From contig CAIWCD010000027.1 of NCBI GenBank assembly GCA_903911145.1, positions 1 to 36,348 of the forward strand: DNA of 36,348 bases, in the 5' to 3' direction. This document shows, one piece after another, positions 23,148-34,411 of this stretch. A program made the translations under genes and the position numbers. Under the pieces are notes generated by a model that made no database searches, was not told the origin of the DNA, and was given only the letters and a program-made list of their open reading frames with translations. How positions within the stretch are numbered: the stretch's first letter is position 1; each line of letters opens with the position of its first letter. The DNA comes from an uncultured delta proteobacterium (lineage in GTDB: Bacteria > Myxococcota > Myxococcia > Myxococcales > 40CM-4-68-19).

Positions 23148-24914
23148 ATGGCGTGGTCTGCCGAATGGATAAAGGAAGCTCGGAAGTCGGCGGGCCTCTC
23201 CCAATCTGAACTCGCAGCGAAGCTCGGCGCTGCCCAAGCGCAGGTCAGCCAGTGGGAGACGGGCAAGGTTTCTCCCTCTGCCGACGCGATCGCGAAGCTG
23301 CAGCAGCTCCTCGGCAGCGCGGCCGCCGACACGCCGCCCGCGCCTGCGCCCACAGCATCGGGCCGCGCAAAGAAGCAAGCCGCTCGTCCCTCTGCCGACG
23401 CCGCCGCGGACATCGCGCTCCCCGCCGACGGCAAGCTCACCGTCGACGCCCTCGAGCGGTACCTCTGGTCCGCCGCCGACATCCTCCGCGGCTCGATCGA
23501 CTCGTCCGACTACAAAGGCTTCATCTTCGGCCTCCTCTTCCTCAAGCGCCTCTCCGACCGCTTCGACGAGGAGTGCGCCGCGCTCACCGCCGCGGGCGAC
23601 GATCCCGAGGATCGCGACAATCACCAGTTCTTCGTTCCCACGCGCGCGCGCTGGTCAGAGCTGCAGCGGGTCGCGACCGGCATCGGCGAGGCGCTGAACA
23701 AAGCCTGCTCCGCGCTCGAGCACGACAACGCCTCGCTCGATGGCGTCCTCGCCGGGATCGACTTCAACGACGAGCGCAAACTCGGCGACGCGCGCAATCG
23801 CGACGTCGTGCTCGGCCGCCTCGTGCAGCACTTCTCGAAGGTCGGCCTGAAGAACGAGAACCTCGCCGAGCCCGACATGCTCGGGCGCGCCTACGAGTAT
23901 CTGATCGAGAAGTTCGCCGACGACGCAGGCAAGAAGGGAGGCGAGTTCTACACGCCGAAGAAGGTCGTCGAGCTGATCGTCGAACTCCTCGCGCCGACCG
24001 AGAAGATGCGCATCTGCGACCCGACCTGCGGCTCGGGCGGAATGCTCATCGAGTGCGCGCACTACCTCGAGCGGCACGGCAAGAACGCGAAGAACCTCTC
24101 GCTGTTCGGCCAGGAGAAGAACCTCGGGACGTGGGCGATTTGCAAAATGAACATGCTGCTCCACGGGCTGCCGGACGCACGCATCGAGAAGGGCGACACG
24201 ATCCGCGATCCGAAGCTTCGCGAGGGCGGCGAGCTGATGCTGTTCGACCGCGTGATCGCGAACCCGCCGTTCAGCCTCGACGAGTGGGGGCGAGAGGTCG
24301 CGGAGAACGATCCGCACGGGCGCTTCCGCTTCGGCGTGCCGCCCAAGGGCAAGGGCGATCTCGCGTTCGTGCAGCACATGATCGCGACGACGAACATGAA
24401 GGGAATGGTCGGCGTCGTGATGCCGCACGGCGTGCTGTTCCGCGGCGGTGCCGAGGGTGAGATTCGCGCGGGGATGCTGCAGGAGGATCTCGTCGAGGCG
24501 GTGATCGGCCTACCGCCGAACTTGTTCTACGGCACTGGCATTCCAGCGGCGATTCTCGTCTTCAACAAAGCGAAGCGCGCTGACCGTAAGGGCATGGTGC
24601 TGTTCATCGAAGCGTCTCGAGACTTTCGCGAAGGCAGCGCGCAGAACTATCTGCGCGCTGAGGACGTCACGAAGATCGCCGGTGTGTTCCATGCATTCAA
24701 GGACGTCGAGAAGTACGCGCGCGTTGTGGGCGTCGCCGAGGTCGAGAAGAATGAAGGGAATCTGAATATCAGCCGCTACGTCGAGACCGCCGACGCTGTC
24801 GAGAAGATCGACGTAGTGGGTGCCATCGCGAAGCTGCGCGAACTGGAGGCCTCGCGCGGCGCGGCCGAGGCGCGGATGAACGGGTTCCTGAAGGAGCTTG
24901 GGTATGACGCCTGA
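23148..24914 (+). CDS. hsdM: Type I restriction-modification N6-adenine methyltransferase HsdM with N-terminal HTH
   Basis: The 588-aa protein is longer than usual HsdM because residues 1-55 are an XRE/Cro helix-turn-helix (WIKEARKSAGLSQSELAAKL, then QVSQWETGKVSPSADAIAKL). An Ala/Pro linker follows (about 60-90), then the HsdM N-terminal helical domain (LERYLWSAADILRGSIDSS ... IFGLLFLKRLSDRFDEE). The methyltransferase domain has motif I DPTCGSGGML at about 291-300, the EFYTPKKVVELI motif and catalytic NPPF at about 372-375. It forms the M2S1 methyltransferase with HsdS and methylates adenine. The hsdS start overlaps its 3' end by 11 bases. The fused HTH suggests that the protein can repress or regulate its own operon (inference). 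The ATG has an AAGGGG site upstream. Confidence 0.96.
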   Translation: MAWSAEWIKEARKSAGLSQSELAAKLGAAQAQVSQWETGKVSPSADAIAKLQQLLGSAAADTPPAPAPTASGRAKKQAARPSADAAADIALPADGKLTVDALERYLWSAADILRGSIDSSDYKGFIFGLLFLKRLSDRFDEECAALTAAGDDPEDRDNHQFFVPTRARWSELQRVATGIGEALNKACSALEHDNASLDGVLAGIDFNDERKLGDARNRDVVLGRLVQHFSKVGLKNENLAEPDMLGRAYEYLIEKFADDAGKKGGEFYTPKKVVELIVELLAPTEKMRICDPTCGSGGMLIECAHYLERHGKNAKNLSLFGQEKNLGTWAICKMNMLLHGLPDARIEKGDTIRDPKLREGGELMLFDRVIANPPFSLDEWGREVAENDPHGRFRFGVPPKGKGDLAFVQHMIATTNMKGMVGVVMPHGVLFRGGAEGEIRAGMLQEDLVEAVIGLPPNLFYGTGIPAAILVFNKAKRADRKGMVLFIEASRDFREGSAQNYLRAEDVTKIAGVFHAFKDVEKYARVVGVAEVEKNEGNLNISRYVETADAVEKIDVVGAIAKLRELEASRGAAEARMNGFLKELGYDA

Positions 24915-26174
24915 CGAGTGGCAATCGAAGCCGCTCGGGCGTCTGATCGCAGCTATTGCTGCAGGCGTGAGCGTGAACTCCGAGAGCCGACCGCGCGGCC
25001 TCGGGGAATTCGGTGTCCTCAAGACGAGCGCCGTGACGTACGGCGTGTTTCGACCAGAGCAAAACAAGGTTGTGTTGCCGACGGAGATTGATCGCCTCAA
25101 GGAATCGCCGGTTGCGGGATCTGTCTTGGTCAGCCGCATGAACACCGAGGCACTGGTGGGGGCCGCGGCATATGTGCCCGAGAACTTCGCGGACCTGTTT
25201 CTTCCTGATCGGATCTGGCAGTGCCGTCCCGATCCCGCCGTGGCTGACGGCCGCTGGCTCCATCAACTCCTGAGCAGCCCGCCAATGCGGCGACGGCTAT
25301 CTGAGATTGCTGGCGGTACGAGCGGTTCGATGAAAAACATCGCGCAGTCTCGGTTCCTTGCTCTATCGATCTCCGCGCCGCCGCTCCCCGAGCAGCGCAA
25401 AATCGCCACCATCCTCTCGTCGGTGGACGACGCCATCGAGGCCACGCAGGCGATCATCGACCAGCTCCAGGTCGTGAAGAAGGCGATGATGGCCGAGCTG
25501 CTGACGCGCGGCCTGCCGGGGCGGCACACGCGGTTCAAGCAGACGGAGATCGGGAATGTGCCGGAGGAGTGGGCGCTCACGTCGCTCGGTGCGCTGACAC
25601 AGCACAGCGCCTTTGGACCAAGATTCCCGTCCACTCTGTACGGCGACATTGGCAACGTCGGAAGCGTCCGAACGACGGACATCTCGGACGATTGGGAGAT
25701 CGATTACACAACGGTGCCGAGAGCCACACTCGATCCGAGCGTCGTCGCACCGCACCGGCTTGTGGATGGCGATCTTCTCGTGTCTCGGTCGGGAACCTGC
25801 GGGGTGACGGTGGTCTTTAGGGCGCAGGCTGTCGATATGGTTCCTGCCGCGTTTCTAATTCGATTCAGGCTCCAGAACACGGTTGACCCGGAGTTTGTTC
25901 GCCTCGCAATGATGGAGCCATCCGCGCAAGCCCGAGTGCAATCACTGGCGGCGGGAGGGGTGCAGAAGAACCTGTCGGGTACCAACCTATCCACGCTAGT
26001 TCTTCCATTGCCTCCCTTGGCTGAACAGATCGAGATCGTAGCCGCCGTGGCGATCATAGACGCGCGTCTCCGGGCTGAGCGTCGGCTCCATAAGCAACAG
26101 AAGGAGGCCAAGTCCGCTCTAATGTCCGCCCTCCTCTCGGGCGAGGTCCGCGTGAAGGTCGACGAGGCAGCGGC

Positions 26175-26178
<4 letters not shown>
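24904..26178 (+). CDS. hsdS: Type I restriction-modification specificity subunit HsdS
   Basis: I chose ATG 24904 because AAGGAG lies seven bases upstream, inside the end of hsdM; a TTG at 24898 is less likely. The 424-aa protein has two target-recognition domains. Each is followed by a conserved helical region: APPLPEQRKIATILSSVDDA with IDQLQVVKKAMMAELLTRG in the centre, and LPPLAEQIEIVAAVAIIDAR with KQQKEAKSALMSALLSGEV at the end. The second TRD begins after GNVPEEWALTSLG. It directs both methylation and cleavage to a bipartite DNA target, which cannot be read from sequence alone. Its stop overlaps the hsdR GTG start (GTGA). The TRDs appear less biased in codon use than the conserved helices, as expected for exchanged segments (visual impression). 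Confidence 0.95.
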
Positions 26179-29200
<3,022 letters not shown>

Positions 29201-29204
<4 letters not shown>

Positions 29205-29932
29205 CCGCTGCTGCGCACGTCGTGCAGTGGGGGCGGACGCCGATCCCGTTCGCGATCAGGCGCAGCGGACGGAAGAAGACTGTCTCGATCGCGGTCGAGC
29301 CCGGCGGCGACGTTGTCGTCACCGCGCCGAAGGCGACTGGCGTCGAGCGCCTGCACCGACTCGTCCGCGAGAAGGCACGGTGGATCGTCCAGCACCGCCG
29401 ATTGACCGAGGATCTGGAACCTGCGCCCGCTCGTGAGTTCATCAGCGGCGAGACGTTTCTCTATCGGGGGCGACAGCACCGACTCGTGGTTACGAGCCAT
29501 GCGGGTGCTCCCGAGGTGAAGCTCGAGCATGGCCGGTTCGTCGTGCGACTGCCGAGATCAGCGCGCGCTGCAGCCCGACCTGTCCTCGTCAACGCCGCGA
29601 TGGTGAGCTGGTATCGACGCCACGCGGAGAGGATGCTCCCGGCGCAGGTGGCCGCTTGCGCGCGCAGCCTCGGACTCAGCTCCGTGCCGGTGCAGATCGT
29701 GGCGCAGCAGAAGCGGTGGGCGAGCTGCACTTCAGCGGGATGCGTTCGTATGAACTGGCGGCTCGTGCAGGCTCCGCCGCGGCTCGTGGAGTACGTGGTG
29801 ATGCACGAGCTGACGCATCTGCGCATCCCGAGCCACGGAGAAGCCTTCTGGCGGGCGCTTGGCCGCGCTCTGCCGGGCTATGAGATGCGACGGGATGAGC
29901 TGCGCCGGCTGGGGCCACGGCTCACTTGGTAG
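29201..29932 (+). CDS. YgjP/DUF45-family zinc metallopeptidase in the RM operon
   Basis: The 243-aa protein matches the YgjP-like DUF45/M48-like family. It begins with the beta-rich part (IPFAIRRSGRKKTVSIAVEP, TAPKATGVERLHRLVREKARWI). The signature KRWASCTSAGCVRMNWRLVQAPP follows, then catalytic VVMHELTHLRIPSHGEAFW, with zinc histidines in HELTH (from about residue 201) and a third histidine in the PSHGEAFW segment. It starts ATGA-overlapped with the hsdR stop. Members of this family are known to sit in type I RM operons; the proposed role is processing or regulation of the system, but the substrate is unknown. It has no signal peptide, so it is cytoplasmic. Confidence 0.92.
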
Positions 29933-29957
29933 ACGTACCTTGGGGGGGCCGCCATTG

Positions 29958-30497
29958 ATGTCGCACGAGGAATCGGCATCACAGGAGTCGCTCTGGACGA
30001 TCTACGTTCGCTTGTGGGGGCGAGCCGAGGGTGCTGGGGCCTATGTGAAGTACGAGGCGCACGCCCCATTCGGAGAGGCTGGGTGGTTTCACCCTCACGT
30101 CGACGAACCGTCTCGAGGTCCAGAGATTGTAGTCGTGCGCGCGCACTACGAGGAACGCAGCGCACCAACCAAGGGGCGTACCGACAAGACGCCGGTCAGC
30201 CTGATGCTTGAACTCTGCACACTGGCGCACGAGGTAGGGCACCTCCGCTCTTGGCTGAAGGGCAACCGAACCAAGGAGTACGAGTCGGCGCTGCTGACGA
30301 TGGGAGGCCGGTTGGCGGCGGTCCCGCGCAGAACGCCCCTCCTCGATTCTGGCGATCGCTTGTTGATTGAGAACGAAGAAAAATCAGCATGGCAGTTGGG
30401 TCGGCGGGAACTTCGCGACCTTGGCTTCGTCGATTGGAATGACTTCGATACCGCTGAGCGCGCAGGGCTTGCTGTCTATGCGGAGATCCTTGGCTAG
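29958..30497 (+). CDS. Small protein with HExxH zinc-protease-like motif, last gene of the RM operon
   Basis: The 179-aa protein starts at ATG 29958, 25 bp after the DUF45 gene. The ribosome site is weak. It contains LELCTLAHEVGHLRSWLKGN with an HEVGH motif at about residues 91-95, the zinc site of gluzincins. KEYESAL, about 15 residues later, offers possible further acidic ligands. The N-terminal part has a beta-rich section with FGEAGWFHPHVDEPSRGPEI and IVVVRAHYEERSAPTKG. I do not recognise the family by name; ImmA/IrrE-like or SprT-like folds are options. It sits in the same direction as hsdMSR-DUF45 and so may be a second protease associated with the restriction system. Confidence 0.7.
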   Translation: MSHEESASQESLWTIYVRLWGRAEGAGAYVKYEAHAPFGEAGWFHPHVDEPSRGPEIVVVRAHYEERSAPTKGRTDKTPVSLMLELCTLAHEVGHLRSWLKGNRTKEYESALLTMGGRLAAVPRRTPLLDSGDRLLIENEEKSAWQLGRRELRDLGFVDWNDFDTAERAGLAVYAEILG

Positions 30498-30626
30498 GTG
30501 TCTGTATCCGGGGCAGGAGGTCCCCTGATACGCGCACCCGCCAGCGGGATCGCGTCGTCCTGCCGCTGCGCACGAACGCGGCCCACCTCGTTCGATGGCA
30601 TCCCCTTGCAGCGCCAGCAGTGCCAC

Positions 30627-30655
30627 TTGCCGTGCTGTGTCGTCTAGTGTATACA
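30627..30655 (+). promoter_or_regulatory. Candidate promoter of the serine recombinase operon with TGTATACA palindrome
   Basis: TTGCCG (30627-30632) and TATACA (30650-30655) are separated by exactly 17 bp, a good sigma-70 spacing. The -10 region lies within the perfect palindrome TGTATACA (30648-30655), a possible operator for the downstream ribbon-helix-helix-like protein. The recombinase ATG follows at 30688. Confidence 0.5.
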
Positions 30656-30687
30656 GTGAGTTCTTTCGGACGACAGGAGAGTCGCTC

Positions 30688-31365
30688 ATGACTCGCACGA
30701 TCGCATATCTCCGAGTGTCCACCGACAAGCAGGCGGACAAGGGCGTCAGCCTCGATGCGCAGCGCGCGAAGGTCGCTGCTTACGCGCAGCTGTACGATCT
30801 CGAGTTGTGCGAAGTCATCGTCGACGCGGGCGAGAGCGCCAAGAGCCTCGACCGACCCGGTCTGCAGCGGGCGCTCGCGATGCTCAAGGCGGGTAAGGCA
30901 GACGCGCTGTTGGTCGTGAAGCTCGATCGTCTCACGCGCAGCGTCTCTGACCTCGGTGCGCTGGTGGAGCGGTACTTCTCGCCCGGCAAGGCCGCTCTCC
31001 TCTCGGTCGGCGAGCAGATCGATACGCGGAGCGCCGCGGGCCGCCTCGTGCTCAACGTGCTCGCCAGCGTCTCTCAATGGGAGAGAGAGGCCATTGGTGA
31101 ACGAACGGCAGTCGCCATGCAGCACAAAGCGTCTCTCGGCGAGTACACGGGCGGTGCCGCTCCCTTCGGATTTCGGCTCGCTGCGGATGGCGAGCACCTC
31201 GAGCAGCTACCAGCAGAGCAGGCGCTGCTCGCGGAGGTTCGTGAACTGCGTCGCGCCGGGCTCCCGTTTCGCCGCGTGGCCGGGGAACTGACCAAGCGCG
31301 GGCGCGTCAACCGGAACGGTCGGTCATTCGACGCCGCACGGCTCTGCCGAATGGTGGCGGAGTGA
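30688..31365 (+). CDS. Serine recombinase (resolvase/invertase family), 225 aa
   Basis: I chose ATG 30688, preceded by an AGGAGA site. The N-terminal catalytic domain shows TIAYLRVSTDKQADKGVSLD with catalytic Ser at residue 11, the Arg-containing helix near SLDRPGLQRALAMLKAGKAD, and LLVVKLDRLTRSVSDLG. SQWEREAIGERT begins the long E helix. The C-terminal part (EQALLAEVRELRRAGLPFRR ... DAARLCRMV) is a short HTH-like DNA-binding region. It is much shorter than large serine integrases (450 aa or more), so it should act as a resolvase/invertase-type enzyme or is a compact recombinase family of delta-proteobacteria. The next gene overlaps it by GTGA. It is the only intact recombinase in the island. 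Confidence 0.9.
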   Translation: MTRTIAYLRVSTDKQADKGVSLDAQRAKVAAYAQLYDLELCEVIVDAGESAKSLDRPGLQRALAMLKAGKADALLVVKLDRLTRSVSDLGALVERYFSPGKAALLSVGEQIDTRSAAGRLVLNVLASVSQWEREAIGERTAVAMQHKASLGEYTGGAAPFGFRLAADGEHLEQLPAEQALLAEVRELRRAGLPFRRVAGELTKRGRVNRNGRSFDAARLCRMVAE

Positions 31366-31712
31366 AGCGACGGCGCACAGCGAAGGTCGTCGACCTGCCC
31401 CGTGTGCGCTCCTCTCTGGCTCGCCTGGATCGGCTCGCGGAGCAGCACCCGGAAGTATTCAGACTCACAAATGAAGAGTGGCGCGACGTGATCGTGCAGG
31501 AGGAAGAACGAATGGCAGTCTCGAAAGTGGTGGCCGTACGGCTGCCGGATGCGCTGCTCGCGCGCGTCGCCGCTCACTCGAAACGATTGATCGCGCTCAC
31601 GGGCTTGGAGCCGTCGCGATCCGAGGTGGTCAAGCTCCTCGTCGAGCGTGGCCTCGCCTCCGTCGAGCAAGCAGCGGCCGAGGTGGAGAATGCGAAGTCG
31701 CGGAAGAAGTGA
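31362..31712 (+). CDS. Ribbon-helix-helix-like DNA-binding protein coupled to the recombinase
   Basis: The 116-aa product starts at a GTG overlapping the recombinase stop (GTGA). Residues about 55-97 (VVAVRLPDALLARVAAHSKR ... EPSRSEVVKLLVERGL) have the ribbon-helix-helix layout: a short basic beta strand, then two helices with the SRSEVVKLL turn. The N-terminal part is basic (KRRRTAKVVDLPRVRSS), and the C-terminal tail is charged (VEQAAAEVENAKSRKK). It is probably an accessory DNA-binding or repressor protein for the recombinase. A palindrome in the promoter (TGTATACA) and a 7-bp inverted repeat after its stop are possible binding sites. Confidence 0.65.
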   Translation: MKRRRTAKVVDLPRVRSSLARLDRLAEQHPEVFRLTNEEWRDVIVQEEERMAVSKVVAVRLPDALLARVAAHSKRLIALTGLEPSRSEVVKLLVERGLASVEQAAAEVENAKSRKK

Positions 31713-32073
31713 CGCACGGACACATGCAGACGCCGCATGTGCACGCAGCTGCGAAGCGCGACGAGTTCCCCCTGCACTGCGCATCCAATGCAAGGCGCTA
31801 ATCGCTGCGCGCTGCGGCTCTCGCCGCTAGACGTGCAGCGAGGAACGCTGGCGGTCAACCGTGTGCGGGTTTTTGCCTCGAGTGCAGCAATTGCATCCTT
31901 CTTCGTCGCACAGGATGACCTCATGCGGTTCAAGGACGACAGCCGGACGGGTCGTTGAGCAAGCCGCCGAAAAATGACGGCCAAAGCATCCGGCGCAGCG
32001 TGGTCCTGTAACATTGTCCAGGAGGAGCATCGACGATACGTTGTTGAAATACCTTTGATTTCGGAGATTGTGC
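31713..32073. other. 361-bp non-coding stretch with inverted repeats
   Basis: Just after the ribbon-helix-helix gene is the inverted repeat CACATGC/GCATGTG (31721-31741). No T-run follows it, so it is more likely a binding or recombination site than a terminator. The rest is mixed and less GC-rich, with an AGGAGGAG stretch around 32021 that has no usable start codon nearby. I see no gene. Confidence 0.4.
31721..31741. repeat. Inverted repeat downstream of the recombinase operon
   Basis: CACATGC and GCATGTG are perfect inverted 7-mers with a 7-base spacer. It is a candidate operator or crossover-accessory site for the recombinase operon upstream. Confidence 0.4.
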
Positions 32074-32634
32074 ATGGACAACACGCCCGCGAAATCTCGT
32101 GCACAAACTGATGCACAAGCGTGGTGGACGCCACAACGAAAGGTCGCGCTGCGCCTCACGCTTGAAGGGGACGGGCAGTCGCAGATCGCGAAGAAGATCG
32201 GAGTTCACCGGCACACCGTCGCCGCGTGGCAGATTCATCCGGCTTGGTTAGATCGCGTTCGGCGCGAGCTGCTGGAAAAGCAGACGAGATCAGCGTTGCG
32301 GCGAGCCCACACAGCGGAGGCGATCGCGTGCAGGCTCGAAGAGCTAGTTACGAGGGGACTCCAGAAAAGAGATCTCCGGGTCGGTGAACTCCAAGTCCTC
32401 CTCCGCGAGCTGCGCGAGTACAGCAAGATGGAGCGTGACAACTTCGAGCAGAGATCGACCTCCTCGTTGCCACCGCGAAGGAGATACCTCTCAGAGAAGA
32501 ACCATCCAGCGCCAGCGTGGGCCGCTCCGATGCCAACGCCAGAAGAATCATCGCTCGCCCGAGAGGGGTTTCGCCGGTTCCTCCGTGGAGAAGCAGGCCC
32601 GTCGGCCGCGAAGATCGGACCCGATCCTTCATGA
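32074..32634 (+). CDS. Phage-type HTH protein (terminase-small-subunit/phBC6A51-like)
   Basis: The start is ATG 32074, with GGAG upstream; a TTG at 32068 is less likely. The 186-aa protein has an N-terminal helix-turn-helix (VALRLTLEGDGQSQIAKKIG, then VHRHTVAAWQIHPAWLDRV). This is the layout of phBC6A51-type HTH domains and of small terminase subunits: an LxGxGxSQxxIAxxxGVxRxTVxxW pattern. A helical middle follows (RRAHTAEAIACRLEELVTRG, LQVLLRELREYSKMERDNFE), with a Pro-rich tail. No large terminase is nearby, so it is not evidence of a prophage by itself. It may be a remnant or a regulator. It converges on the gene that ends at 32804, 169 bp away. Confidence 0.65.
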   Translation: MDNTPAKSRAQTDAQAWWTPQRKVALRLTLEGDGQSQIAKKIGVHRHTVAAWQIHPAWLDRVRRELLEKQTRSALRRAHTAEAIACRLEELVTRGLQKRDLRVGELQVLLRELREYSKMERDNFEQRSTSSLPPRRRYLSEKNHPAPAWAAPMPTPEESSLAREGFRRFLRGEAGPSAAKIGPDPS

Positions 32635-32803
32635 TCGCTTCGCGCCATCCTCGGTATCGCCGGGAAGAATCGACGCTCGTTACTGCCGAAGATCGGAAGC
32701 CCGTGAGTCTAGGTTCCCTGAACTGCGCAATAGACGCGTTTATTTTTTTGATCGGATGACCGCCCATCGCTGAGCAGGCATCCGTTGCCGTCGCGCACGA
32801 GAT

Positions 32804-34411
32804 CTACCGTGCGAGTCGGCGCACGTTCCCCAGGTCGCTGAGCGTCGCAGTTATTCGCTGGAACTCGAAAGCGGGCTTCTTTGTTGTCGCCTCGAATCCG
32901 ACAACGACGCCGCAGTCAACCAATAGGAACGGAACCTTCAGTTCCTGCGAATATTCGCGCACCTGATCCAAGTCTGGGCCAGCCCAAGACGGCGCGGCTC
33001 CCCGTATTCGTTGCTTTGCTTCGATTAGAAGCGCTGGCCTGTCCTCCTGATAGATGACGTAGTCCGCGATCCCACCGCTCATCATCCGGACTTGTTGCTT
33101 GAGTCTGTAGCCAGCCTTGACATGCAAACCGGCCAACCGCAGTAGGGGGCCGATGACGTTTTGTTCGACATCACCCTCCAGTCGAAATGCGCCGGTTGGG
33201 ATCGTTCGCCATTGCGCAAGGGTACTCCGGCTGGGGTTGGGAAGGCCAACCCGGCCCCACACTTTTGTATCGAGAATCGAGGGGCGTTTCTTTGAGTACA
33301 CATCCGAAGCTGGGCGTGCTCCGCGCAGTAGCCGAGCGGCCGCCTTGGGGGTTATGGGCTTGCCACTACGTCCGCGAAGATTCTGTGGCCCGCCAGCGGC
33401 CTTTAACTCCGCGAACGAGATTGGAGCGATTCGCGTTGGCGGCTGCAAATCACACCACCACTGATGTTGATTGACACCGGTGAGCGCATTCACCGCGATG
33501 TCGTTGGCCCAATAGGCACCACTGAGCGCTCTTGAAACGAACTGGATGCTCTTGGAGGGCGCAACGAAGTAGATGAATACAAGGTCTCCTGCCTCAACCC
33601 AAGGGCTGCAAGTCCAACGATAGGATTGTCCTTCCTCCCACGCTTTCGCCACGACCTCGTCGCTGTCGAACGATTTCTCGTCCCCAAGTAGGAGCCACGC
33701 GTTTTGAGCAATCGAGCCAGTCCCGGCCCCTTCGGGATTGAAGCCACTCAAGGTGAGCACTTGCTCATCGTAGAACGTGAACCCGTCCTTCCACCCGCCG
33801 GTGGCACTCCCCGCCTTGTCCTCCTCGTCCGGGCAGTAGATCGTAAGGCGGTTCTTCTTGATCACGACCTTGACTGGGACCTTCGAGAGTTCCGCCCAGA
33901 GGAAGTAACTCCCCGGCGTCTTCGTGCTCGCGGAGAAGCCCCGCTTCGCGGCCTCGCCCGGCAGATCGAAACTTGCTGCCGTCTCGGTCTTGGAGACTCT
34001 TGCGGACGTTCTAGCCTTCGCCCTCATGCTCTTCGTGTTCACGCGCTTGCTCCCTCGCCGCTTCGGTATTGAGGAATACTGGCGACGCCCGCCAAGACTC
34101 GTCTCGTCCCCTGCACTCTTCTCGGTGACCTCCTCCGGTTCTCCGTAGGGAGGCGGGTTGAAGATGTGCTCCATCTGAACCGTGTATCCAGTTGGGCTGT
34201 CGTCGAGGTACTTGATCTCGAAGATTGGAGGCCAAGACGTGTCGTCCGCCGAGCCACATTCGGCGCAGAGTGCTCGGTGGCTCCCCTCGGTTGTTCGTGC
34301 TTTGGGAATGCACTGTTTGCAGATCAAGCGGTCGCATGTGCCGTGGCATGAAACCGCATTGTTAGCGCTCACCTTGAGGGCACAGATCGCGCATCGTTTG
34401 AGGGTCCGCAT
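32804..34411 (-). CDS. Candidate modification-dependent restriction enzyme: PHD/RING-like finger, PUA/EVE-like region, PD-(D/E)xK nuclease
   Basis: The start is ATG 34411, sharing a base with the upstream stop (TGATG); GTG 34414 would add one residue. The 535-aa protein has three parts. Residues 5-52 hold eight cysteines spaced like a PHD/RING cross-brace: C-x2-C-x11-C-x3-C-x4-C-x2-C-x14-C-x2-C. A linker with basic low-complexity sequence follows. Around residues 260-350, SYRWTCSPWVEAGDLVFIYF ... IQFVSRALSGAYW ... WWCDLQPP and PISFAELKAAGG resemble a PUA/EVE-type reader domain. The C-terminus has an HSDR_N-like nuclease: EGDVEQNVIGPLLRLAG, then D450 (GGIADYVIY) and E464-A-K466 (LLIEAKQ). I infer a type IV restriction enzyme recognising modified DNA. 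The nuclease call is firm; the reader call is tentative. Confidence 0.7.
   Translation of the reverse strand: MRTLKRCAICALKVSANNAVSCHGTCDRLICKQCIPKARTTEGSHRALCAECGSADDTSWPPIFEIKYLDDSPTGYTVQMEHIFNPPPYGEPEEVTEKSAGDETSLGGRRQYSSIPKRRGSKRVNTKSMRAKARTSARVSKTETAASFDLPGEAAKRGFSASTKTPGSYFLWAELSKVPVKVVIKKNRLTIYCPDEEDKAGSATGGWKDGFTFYDEQVLTLSGFNPEGAGTGSIAQNAWLLLGDEKSFDSDEVVAKAWEEGQSYRWTCSPWVEAGDLVFIYFVAPSKSIQFVSRALSGAYWANDIAVNALTGVNQHQWWCDLQPPTRIAPISFAELKAAGGPQNLRGRSGKPITPKAAARLLRGARPASDVYSKKRPSILDTKVWGRVGLPNPSRSTLAQWRTIPTGAFRLEGDVEQNVIGPLLRLAGLHVKAGYRLKQQVRMMSGGIADYVIYQEDRPALLIEAKQRIRGAAPSWAGPDLDQVREYSQELKVPFLLVDCGVVVGFEATTKKPAFEFQRITATLSDLGNVRRLAR

Noticed and set aside
31827-32159. 110-aa Cys-rich minus-strand open frame
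   Set aside because: It overlaps the start of the HTH gene, has no ribosome site, and its cysteines show no regular spacing.
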